A stretch of DNA of 5,243 nucleotides from Thermodesulfobacteriota bacterium. Lineage in GTDB: Bacteria; Desulfobacterota_D; UBA1144; Nemesobacterales; UBA2774. The notes beneath the pieces were generated by a model. It was not told the DNA's origin, did no database searches, and saw nothing but the letters and a program-made list of their open reading frames with translations. The DNA is taken from positions 1 through 5,243 of the forward strand of contig JBCCIH010000172.1 of the NCBI GenBank assembly GCA_039028315.1, in the 5' to 3' direction. Every line of letters starts with the position of its first letter. The stretch's first letter is position 1. The position numbers and the translations under genes were made by a program. This document shows positions 1-5,243 of this stretch, piece by piece.

Positions 1-44
1 ACTGAATCCTGCGCCTCTCTGTCAAATTTTATGTCCTTTGCCAT
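1..44 (-). CDS. groEL: Chaperonin GroEL, N-terminal fragment (runs off the left edge)
   Basis: Only the first 14 codons plus two bases are present. They read MAKDIKFDREAQDS, which is the usual opening of the 60-kDa chaperonin GroEL (family pattern MAKDIKF...A). GroEL forms the double-ring ATP-driven folding chamber in the cytoplasm that GroES caps. The start is the ATG at 44-42, preceded by a perfect AGGAGG ribosome binding site (complement of 56-61) at an 11-nt spacing. It lies 24 nt after the groES stop, the standard groES-groEL operon order, so it is co-transcribed with groES. No catalytic or nucleotide-binding region is visible. The identification rests on this N-terminus plus the position after groES. 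Confidence 0.93.
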   Translation of the reverse strand, partial: MAKDIKFDREAQDS

Positions 45-68
45 TTTCTCTACTTCCTCCTGTTATTT

Positions 69-371
69 TTATGAATCAAGTATTGCTAGAATGGCGGCTT
101 CTTCGAGGATAAGACAATCTTCCCCGTTCACTTTAACCTGTGTACCACCATAATTTACAAACACAACTCTATCGCCTTTCTTTGCGATTAATGGCATTAC
201 AGAGCCATCCATTTGAAGTCGACCATTGCCCACTGCAAGAACTTCTGCTTCCTGAGCCTGTCCCGCTTCTGCACTTTCTGCGGTCTCCGGTATGATAATT
301 CCACCTTCAGTGGTTTCCGGTTCATTGATCGGCTTAAGTAAAACCTTGTCGCTAAGCGGTTTTATAGCCAT
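69..371 (-). CDS. groES: Co-chaperonin GroES (10-kDa chaperonin)
   Basis: This is the 100-residue heptameric lid of the GroEL chamber, cytoplasmic. Visible features are the N-terminal strand AIKPLSDKVLLKP (residues 2-14), the GroEL-binding mobile loop around residues 17-31 with its hydrophobic tripeptide III at 25-27 followed by Pro28, the core motif EVLAVGNGR (43-51), and GDRVVFVNYGGTQVKV (66-81), ending in ILAILDS. The start ATG at 371 has a strong AGGAGG (complement of 382-387) about 10 nt upstream. groEL follows after 24 nt. Compared with the 94-97 residues of well-known bacterial GroES, it appears to carry about four extra residues just after the mobile loop (ESAEAGQAQEA, 32-42), and the usual EGxV glycine is replaced by alanine (EAEV). 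Otherwise it is a normal GroES. Confidence 0.97.
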   Translation of the reverse strand: MAIKPLSDKVLLKPINEPETTEGGIIIPETAESAEAGQAQEAEVLAVGNGRLQMDGSVMPLIAKKGDRVVFVNYGGTQVKVNGEDCLILEEAAILAILDS

Positions 372-433
372 TTTTGGTAATCCTCCTGAACAAAATTTTT
401 AAGTTATTTGTTGACCCATTTAGTAAAAACTTA

Positions 434-467
434 GATATAAAGTATGCACGAAATTAAAAGTGTCAAG
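434..467 (-). promoter_or_regulatory. Probable groESL promoter (sigma-70 or heat-shock type)
   Basis: On the minus strand a perfect -35 TTGACA lies at 466-461. The -10 is poor: TACTTT at 16 nt or TATATC at 21 nt. The same stretch can be read as a sigma-32-like element, CTTGAC (467-462), 13 nt, then TGCATA (448-443), against the known CTTGAAA / CCCCAT pattern, with the second half matching weakly. The promoter would give a leader of roughly 65-75 nt before the groES ATG. No CIRCE element (TTAGCACTC-N9-GAGTGCTAA) is seen, so HrcA control is not supported. Which sigma factor is used is inference. Confidence 0.5.
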
Positions 468-525
468 GGTAATATAGAAAAAACATTTTAATATCGAGCA
501 AAATCGATTCAGATACGAGAGTAAG

Positions 526-554
526 ATAGATATTGTTTGATCATAATATGCTAT
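526..554. repeat. Imperfect inverted repeat, operator-like
   Basis: The left arm ATAGATATT (526-534) pairs with the right arm AATATGCTAT (545-554), with a single unpaired G at 550, around a 10-nt centre that contains the palindrome TGATCA (538-543). It overlaps the proposed -35 region of the rightward hydrolase promoter, where a repressor or activator site would be expected. Arms are AT-rich, so chance is a real alternative. Confidence 0.3.
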
Positions 555-563
555 ATTTATAAG
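533..563 (+). promoter_or_regulatory. Possible promoter for the secreted hydrolase gene
   Basis: Candidate -10 hexamers are TATAAG (558-563, five of six consensus bases) and TATATT (552-557). Upstream, TTGTTT (533-538) is 19 nt from TATAAG and TTGATC (537-542) is 15 nt from it; neither spacing is ideal. It would leave a leader of about 65 nt before the ATG at 637. The choice among these overlapping hexamers is uncertain. Confidence 0.3.
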
Positions 564-626
564 TGGTAGGTATTTTCCTAAAGTATTGTTCTTCAAGGAC
601 AGCAGACCTTATTGTAAGTCCAATTT

Positions 627-632
627 GGAGGG
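627..632 (+). promoter_or_regulatory. Ribosome binding site fixing the hydrolase start at 637
   Basis: GGAGGG ends four bases before the ATG at 637, and the core GGAGG leaves 5 nt, a good spacing. It decides the start: the longer frame that opens with TTG at 586 has no such site and would bury the signal peptide behind 17 hydrophilic residues. Confidence 0.8.
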
Positions 633-636
633 TGGG

Positions 637-2142
637 ATGCACATAATTTCCATAGCACTATTACTTTTTCTATCACTTTATTTTAATGCAAATGTCTTTG
701 CTCAAACCCCGGTTGACTGTGCTGATATAATCGACAACCTTAGGGAATTTGGATCTGATGTGCAGACTACAGGCAGTGTTCCTGGAACTGGTGACACGAT
801 GAACTATCTCGTGGTCGGCAATCCCAATGCAAGTGAGGCTATTGTATATATTCCGGGCACTAACTCAATTATCCCTGATTGGCCAGTGCAGCTTTTTACT
901 AATTTGACTTCAAGCCCTAATTTAAAACATAAGTTTCCTAATGCGCAAAACAGCCTGTGTTCAGAATACATATTAATCTTTATAGACTTTCCCGGAGTTG
1001 CAGGAAGCACTCTTACAACTACTCTAAGCTTTGATTCAGTGTCTCAAGATATTTCGCATGCGATAGAATCGGCTATTTCAGATTTTGGACTTACAATAAA
1101 TAAGGTGCACGTGTATGGCTGGTCATTAGGTAGTCTTACAGCACTTAGGTTTGCAGAGGATAATCCGGGGAATCTGCCCTTGGGAACGCTTTTTTTATCC
1201 GGCACAAAGCCAGGCGGAACAGCTGACGGTAATATCTCCGGCTGTGTCGGAGAGGCTTGGGACTTACTTGAAACCGATAAGAGAATAAACCTTGAGAGAA
1301 ATATAGTCCGTCTAATGTTTCCCTACGAAAACCAACTGCCCTATAATGGGCAAAGTGATAAGTGCTCAAGGATTGACAAAATCACTGATAATCCCAATGT
1401 AGAGCTAAGCCCATGCAATACTCAAAATGGTTGCAGTACAACTCCTTGCAGCTCAGAGGAAATGTGTGGCCGCACATTAGAGAGCTTTATAATAAACAGG
1501 GCCACAGGAAGTAAATGGGAAGGCGGGGTTCCAGCAAGTGTCTATAACCAGCAAAGAGCGCTTGATAAGTCTTATGATGCATGCAGCTGTTTTCCTGATG
1601 ACGACAATTGCTTTTGTTCTAACAATACAATGAACTTTACCCCAGATGACGGGTCCACATGCAACTGTGATAAATTTGCACCTAATCATGCAAGGTGTTT
1701 TCCTCTTACAGATCCAACTTCTTCAATATTGGGCTGCTCAGAGTTATCCAGCTCAGAAGGAATCGTAGTATTCAATGCTAAAGAGGATATTTTCATCCAG
1801 TGGCTTTATGGATTTTATTTAGCTGCAGGTTATAACAATGAAGCGAGCGGTTTTGCTAAATTTATTAACTATGACATAGACCAGGGACTTCAGGCTGGCC
1901 ACGGATTGCCGCTGCAAGCACCATCTTGGATGCAAGATAAAATTTATGATCATCTCAAGGGTAGCTCTGAGTGTGACGTCTTTGATGTGCTGTTTGAGGG
2001 ATCTCAAGACGGGGTTCCAACTGTTGAATTAAAAAGGTCAGTGCCGACTATAAGCCAGATAGGGCTGATTTCCTTGGCATGTATCTTAGGATTTTTAGCT
2101 GTATTTACTATTCACAGAAGATCTGGAACAAGAGAGAATTAG
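637..2142 (+). CDS. Secreted, cysteine-rich alpha/beta-hydrolase-fold protein with IPTL-CTERM-like sorting tail
   Basis: This 501-residue protein was not recognised as a named family. Residues 1-22 form a signal peptide (long hydrophobic core, cleavage after NVFA). An alpha/beta-hydrolase order follows: strand and oxyanion-type loop IVYIPGTNS (68-76), the IDFPGVAGST loop (116-125), and nucleophile elbow GWSLG with Ser163. Likely acid is Asp384 in VVFNAKED and likely histidine is His422 in AGHG, followed by the usual last helix. The serine-to-acid gap of about 220 residues is much longer than usual; it holds 12 cysteines (243-354), including three C-x-C pairs (316/318, 325/327, 342/344). The C-terminus has VPTISQIG (469-476), a hydrophobic segment (477-492) and RR (494-495). 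This matches the layout of IPTL-CTERM signals, which are thought to be processed by exosortase H, but the usual Trp is Ile. It is predicted to be exported and envelope-anchored or released; the ester, lipid or peptide substrate is unknown. It is monocistronic and its stop overlaps the convergent yraN stop. Confidence 0.8.
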   Translation: MHIISIALLLFLSLYFNANVFAQTPVDCADIIDNLREFGSDVQTTGSVPGTGDTMNYLVVGNPNASEAIVYIPGTNSIIPDWPVQLFTNLTSSPNLKHKFPNAQNSLCSEYILIFIDFPGVAGSTLTTTLSFDSVSQDISHAIESAISDFGLTINKVHVYGWSLGSLTALRFAEDNPGNLPLGTLFLSGTKPGGTADGNISGCVGEAWDLLETDKRINLERNIVRLMFPYENQLPYNGQSDKCSRIDKITDNPNVELSPCNTQNGCSTTPCSSEEMCGRTLESFIINRATGSKWEGGVPASVYNQQRALDKSYDACSCFPDDDNCFCSNNTMNFTPDDGSTCNCDKFAPNHARCFPLTDPTSSILGCSELSSSEGIVVFNAKEDIFIQWLYGFYLAAGYNNEASGFAKFINYDIDQGLQAGHGLPLQAPSWMQDKIYDHLKGSSECDVFDVLFEGSQDGVPTVELKRSVPTISQIGLISLACILGFLAVFTIHRRSGTREN

Positions 2143-2504
2143 ATACTGACTTCAAAAGCGTTTTTTAAAATTTCTGTCTCCCCTGAATTCAGATCAACGG
2201 AAACAATATCAAAACGCATGTCCTTGGATTTAATTTTCATCTCCTCTATATAGACAAAAGCCGCGGCAAGTAGTTTTTTCTGTTTGGCATAAGTGACTGC
2301 TTCAATTGCTGATCCATAATCAGTTCGGCTTCTTGCTTTGACCTCAACAAAGCAAAGAACCTTATTTTTGTCCTCTGCTATTATGTCTATCTCCCCTTGG
2401 CGGACTCGGTAGTTTTTTTCAAGAATTTTGTATTTATCTTTTTTAAGGCACTTACATGCTAAGTCCTCTCCTCTTCTTCCTGCTGCTTTTGTGTTAGTTG
2501 TCAT
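2139..2504 (-). CDS. yraN: YraN / UPF0102 family predicted nuclease
   Basis: This 121-residue protein is the usual length for UPF0102, a small cytoplasmic family with a restriction-endonuclease-like (PD-(D/E)XK) fold related to Holliday-junction resolvases; its true substrate is not firmly established. Visible family motifs are GRRGEDLA (9-16, Glu13), GEIDIIAED (37-45, with Asp40), FVEVKARS (52-59, with the E-x-K pair Glu54 and Lys56) and MRFDIVSVDL (96-105). All predicted active-site residues are present. The start ATG at 2504 is the only usable one after the mutS stop, since the intervening in-frame codons hold no ATG, GTG or TTG. There is no ribosome binding site close to it; the nearest purine-rich run, GAGGAGGAG, ends 27 nt upstream inside the end of mutS. 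Translation is therefore probably coupled to mutS, 24 nt upstream in the same frame. Its stop overlaps that of the convergent hydrolase. Confidence 0.93.
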   Translation of the reverse strand: MTTNTKAAGRRGEDLACKCLKKDKYKILEKNYRVRQGEIDIIAEDKNKVLCFVEVKARSRTDYGSAIEAVTYAKQKKLLAAAFVYIEEMKIKSKDMRFDIVSVDLNSGETEILKNAFEVSI

Positions 2505-2528
2505 GGGGACATCTAAAGAGAAACTGTT

Positions 2529-5123
2529 TCACTCCTCCTCTAGTTTCTTTTTTAACTCGGCCAGTTTTGTAAGCGCATCAAGCGGGGTCATGGAATTTGT
2601 ATCAATCTCAAGGAGCTCTTCCACAATCGGGTGAGTAATTTCTTCTTCTGTAGGATTATCATTAAACAGAGAGCTTTGCCCCCCGAGTATGGAATCTCTT
2701 AGTTGTGACTGCGACTTTTCTAAATTTAACAGAACTTTTCGGGCCGATTTGATAACCCCTTCAGGAACACCAGCTAATTTAGCTACCTGAATACCGTAGC
2801 TGTGAGAGGTAGCTCCGGGAACTAGTTTTCTAAGGAACACTATTTTGTCCCCGCTCTCTTTTACATAAATATTGTAGTTTCTAGTTCTTTTCTTAGATAT
2901 GGCAAGCTCTGCAAGCTCATGGTAGTGAGTTGCAAAAAGTGTTTTTGCCCCCTTGTCATGAAGAAACTCGGCCACAGCCCAGGCAATGCTCATTCCATCA
3001 AATGTGCTAGTGCCCCTGCCAATCTCATCTAGAATAACCAAGCTCTTATCGGTTGCATGGCGGAGAATATATGCAGTCTCAACCATCTCTACCATAAATG
3101 TAGACTGCCCCTTTGCTAGATTGTCTGAGGCGCCTACTCTGGTGAAGATCCTATCGCATATTCCAACCTCAGCGCTGCTTGCAGGAACAAAGCTGCCCAT
3201 CTGCGCCATCAACACACTAAGTGCGACTTGTCTTATAAGTGTCGACTTTCCGGCCATGTTTGGGCCTGTGATTATAAGCACCTGGTTTTCTTTGTTATCA
3301 AGCTTTATATCATTTGGAACAAAGCCCTCTCCAAGCTCCATTCTTTCAATCACAGGGTGGCGGTTGTTTTTTAGCGCAAGGTTTTTAGACTTTGTAATCT
3401 CAGGCCGTACATAATCATATTTTTCCGCCGCCTCACAAAGAGATGATAGAACGTCAATTCTTGCAATGAGACTAGCTGTTTTTCTAACCCTATCTGAATG
3501 AAGCGCCACTTTGACTCTAACTTGCTCAAAGAGCTCTTTTTCTATATCTAGTATTTTGTCCTCGGCACCCAATAGCTTCTCTTCATAATCCTTAAGCTCC
3601 TGCGTGATGTATCTCTCTGCATTTACGAGTGTCTGTTTTCGTATATAGTGCTCAGGAACTGAGTCTAAGTGAGTTTTGGTAACCTCAATATAGTAACCAA
3701 ACACTTTGTTATATCCGATCTTAAGAGAAGTAATGCCGGTTGCCTCTTTTTCTCTTCCCTCAAGCTCTGCAATCCATTTTTTACCGTCCCGCCTTATGGA
3801 CCTGAGCTCATCGAGCTCTGCGTTGACACCTTCTTTGATTATCCCGCCTTCCCTGGATGAAACAGGCGGCTCTTCCACTATCGCATCATCGAGCATCTCT
3901 CTAATGTCATCTAAATCATCAATATCTTTTGAAACCTGCTTAAGCGCTTTTGAATCTGAGTTATCAAGTTTCTCTTTAATATCTTTTATATGAGCGGATG
4001 AGTCTCTAAGAGAACCCAAGTCTCTGGGCCTTCCTTGGGTGGTTGATATTCTTCCAATCAGTCTTTCAATATCGCTTATTTCCTTGAGCACTGCCCTTAT
4101 GTCAGTTTTTAACCTGGGGTCAGTTCTAAATTCACTAACGCTATCTAACCTTTCTTCTATATTCTTCTTATTTATAAGAGGGTTTGCTATCCAGAACTTA
4201 AGCATCCTGGCTCCCATAGCAGTCATGGTTTCATCGAGCACCCAAAACAGAGTTCCGTGTTCACTCTCACCCCTAATTGTGTTTAGGAGCTCTAAATTTG
4301 TTTTAGTTGAGTCATCAATTAATAAATAATCAGACTTCTCATAATATTGAGGCTCATCTAAGGGAGGCATCTCATCCATCTGAGTGTCTTTTAAATACTG
4401 GATCAAAGCTCCTGATGCAGTGATAGAATCAGGGTGCTCTTCAAGCCCAAAAGGTTCAAGGGTTTTTGCAGACAGATGCTCTAATAGTAGCTCTTTTGAA
4501 CGGTCAAGGTCCCAGATCCATGGGTCAAGTTCTGTTACTAAAATATTGTGAGACCCTATCAATTCTGATCTTGAGATATTTCCTCTAGTTTCTTCATCCT
4601 GAAGTAATAGTTCTTTAGGCTCTATTTGTGAGAGCTCATCTACTAAGGCATCTAATGAACTAAAAGAAGTTGTTCTAAAAGTGCCGGTTGATATGTCTGT
4701 GTAGGAAAAACCGTAGGAATGGTTATTTACATAAACGCTTGCAAGATAGTTGTTTGACTTAGAGTCTAATTTTTCAGTGTCTATTATGGCACCAGGCGTG
4801 AGGACCCTTACGACCTTTCGTTTAACAACGCCTTTAGCGGTCTTTGGGTCTTCTACCTGCTCGCAAACGGCAACTTTGTGTCCTTCTTTAAGTAGCTTGG
4901 CCAGATAGGGCTCAGCACTGTGAAATGGCACTCCGCAAAGCGGCACCGGATTTTTGCCTGATTTGTTTCTGGACGTAAGAGCTATGCCAAGCACTTTTGA
5001 TGCGACCTTGGCATCGTCGTAGAACATCTCATAGAAATCTCCAAGACGGAAAAAAAGGATAGAGTCCGGATACTCCTTTTTAATGGAAACATACTGCTTT
5101 AGCATCGGGGTCTGCTCTGACAT
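2529..5123 (-). CDS. mutS: DNA mismatch repair protein MutS
   Basis: This complete 864-residue MutS is full family length (E. coli 853). It binds mismatches and small loops in newly replicated DNA and, with ATP, recruits MutL. The N-terminal mismatch-binding domain begins TPMLKQY (5-11) and carries the mismatch-wedging F-x-E motif as Phe30-Tyr31-Glu32 in RLGDFYEMF. The connector, lever and clamp regions follow (about 120-560), with the typical KIGYNKVFGYYIEVTK (468-483). The ATPase domain has Walker A GPNMAGKST (620-628), STFMVEM (674-680), Walker B VILDEIGRGTSTFDG (696-710) and ATHYHEL (731-737). QSSLF (816-820) fits the sliding-clamp binding motif, and residues 845-864 are the C-terminal oligomerisation helix. 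Start at M1 keeps the conserved TPM; M7 would cut it. There is no ribosome binding site, and the promoter sits directly before the ATG, suggesting a leaderless message. yraN follows after 24 nt. Confidence 0.98.
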   Translation of the reverse strand: MSEQTPMLKQYVSIKKEYPDSILFFRLGDFYEMFYDDAKVASKVLGIALTSRNKSGKNPVPLCGVPFHSAEPYLAKLLKEGHKVAVCEQVEDPKTAKGVVKRKVVRVLTPGAIIDTEKLDSKSNNYLASVYVNNHSYGFSYTDISTGTFRTTSFSSLDALVDELSQIEPKELLLQDEETRGNISRSELIGSHNILVTELDPWIWDLDRSKELLLEHLSAKTLEPFGLEEHPDSITASGALIQYLKDTQMDEMPPLDEPQYYEKSDYLLIDDSTKTNLELLNTIRGESEHGTLFWVLDETMTAMGARMLKFWIANPLINKKNIEERLDSVSEFRTDPRLKTDIRAVLKEISDIERLIGRISTTQGRPRDLGSLRDSSAHIKDIKEKLDNSDSKALKQVSKDIDDLDDIREMLDDAIVEEPPVSSREGGIIKEGVNAELDELRSIRRDGKKWIAELEGREKEATGITSLKIGYNKVFGYYIEVTKTHLDSVPEHYIRKQTLVNAERYITQELKDYEEKLLGAEDKILDIEKELFEQVRVKVALHSDRVRKTASLIARIDVLSSLCEAAEKYDYVRPEITKSKNLALKNNRHPVIERMELGEGFVPNDIKLDNKENQVLIITGPNMAGKSTLIRQVALSVLMAQMGSFVPASSAEVGICDRIFTRVGASDNLAKGQSTFMVEMVETAYILRHATDKSLVILDEIGRGTSTFDGMSIAWAVAEFLHDKGAKTLFATHYHELAELAISKKRTRNYNIYVKESGDKIVFLRKLVPGATSHSYGIQVAKLAGVPEGVIKSARKVLLNLEKSQSQLRDSILGGQSSLFNDNPTEEEITHPIVEELLEIDTNSMTPLDALTKLAELKKKLEEE

Positions 5124-5132
5124 TGCTAGATG

Positions 5133-5161
5133 ATTATATCAATTAAGGGTTAAAGTCTCAA
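5133..5161 (-). promoter_or_regulatory. mutS-yraN promoter, near-consensus sigma-70 with extended -10
   Basis: On the minus strand, -35 TTGAGA (5161-5156, five of six) and a perfect -10 TATAAT (5138-5133) are separated by exactly 17 nt. TG at 5141-5140 gives the extended -10 form TGnTATAAT. Only nine bases separate the -10 from the mutS ATG, so the predicted transcript start is at about 5126-5127 or at the A of the ATG itself, giving a leader of 0-4 nt. Confidence 0.8.
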
Positions 5162-5170
5162 TTTAGGAAT

Positions 5171-5204
5171 AAAAAAAGGGGCTGACACTAGCGTGAAAGC
5201 CCCT
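5171..5204 (-). terminator. Rho-independent terminator of the gene beyond the right edge
   Basis: Read on the minus strand, AGGGGCT (5204-5198) and AGCCCCT (5183-5177) form a 7-bp GC-rich stem, extended by CAC/GTG (5195-5193 with 5188-5186) around a TAGC-type loop, and are followed directly by seven Ts (5177-5171, sharing one base with the stem). It ends about 10 nt before the mutS -35, so it insulates mutS from read-through. On the plus strand the stem is followed by AAAA and then TTTTTT, so weak activity in that direction is also possible. Confidence 0.82.
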
Positions 5205-5243
5205 AAAATTTTTTGTGAAAAGTTTTAGAGTTTAAGCAGTAGC

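Noticed and set aside
371..396. Possible RNA thermometer: TTTTG/CAAAA arms flanking the groES ribosome binding site
   Set aside because: The AGGAGG would sit in the 14-nt loop of a five-pair, nearly all A-U stem, so it would stay accessible; it does not look like a ROSE or fourU element.
400..433. Inverted repeat TAAGTT (400-405) / AACTTA (428-433) in the groES leader
   Set aside because: Six AT-rich base pairs with a 22-nt spacer are easily due to chance, and the hairpin would not cover the ribosome binding site.
586..636. N-terminal extension of the hydrolase from a TTG start at 586
   Set aside because: No ribosome binding site precedes the TTG, while the ATG at 637 has GGAGG at a 5-nt spacing, and starting there exposes a normal signal peptide at the N-terminus.
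637..702. Lipoprotein signal peptide on the hydrolase
   Set aside because: The cleavage region NVFA-Q has no lipobox cysteine at the +1 position; an ordinary signal peptidase I site fits better.
804..2007. Minus-strand frames of 62-74 codons inside the hydrolase gene
   Set aside because: They have no family motifs or initiation signals, and they sit opposite a protein with a clear fold and signal peptide.
2986..4329. Several plus-strand open frames lying inside mutS (for example 2986-3414, 3706-3993, 4039-4329)
   Set aside because: They are antisense frames of a highly conserved coding sequence, have low-complexity Ser/Leu-rich translations and no ribosome binding sites or recognisable domains.
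5205..5243. 3' end of a minus-strand gene at the right edge
   Set aside because: The terminator shows that a gene ends nearby, but the 39 bases allow several short frames (ending in ATA, LLLKL or a 12-residue tail), so its frame and identity cannot be chosen.

Overview
This window reads as ordinary chromosome from an AT-leaning (roughly 40% GC by eye) Gram-negative bacterium. The evidence is a housekeeping groES-groEL operon, a secreted protein with a cell-envelope sorting tail of the exosortase type, and a mutS-yraN pair. The protein sequences have a deltaproteobacterial or candidate-phylum flavour (Dadabacteria-like is a guess), but nothing in the window fixes the taxon. No tRNA, rRNA, CRISPR array, insertion sequence or phage gene is visible.

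Layout from left to right. At 1-44 (minus) is the first 14 codons of groEL, preceded by complete groES at 69-371 (minus); together they form the start of a chaperonin operon that runs off the left edge. Positions 372-636 are a divergent intergenic region. It holds a TTGACA/CTTGAC-type promoter for groES, a weak promoter with an operator-like dyad pointing right, and a strong ribosome binding site. Positions 637-2142 (plus) encode a secreted alpha/beta-hydrolase-fold protein with a large cysteine-rich insertion and a C-terminal VPTISQIG-membrane segment-RR tail, which resembles the IPTL-CTERM sorting signal. Its stop codon overlaps the stop of yraN (2139-2504, minus), a UPF0102 nuclease-like protein. 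Then comes mutS (2529-5123, minus), the complete mismatch-recognition ATPase. mutS starts immediately downstream of a near-consensus promoter, and a rho-independent terminator at 5171-5204 closes off whatever minus-strand gene lies beyond the right edge.

How the parts work together. GroES and GroEL form the folding chamber. MutS detects replication mismatches; YraN, co-transcribed and in the same reading frame after only 24 nt, is a predicted PD-(D/E)XK-type nuclease that may act in the same DNA-processing sphere. The secreted hydrolase is transcribed on its own and shows no evident functional link to its neighbours.

The observations most worth following are the hydrolase's variant sorting tail and its CxC-rich cap, the apparently leaderless mutS transcript, and the unusual mutS/yraN junction. 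I did not find a clearly novel multi-gene system here.
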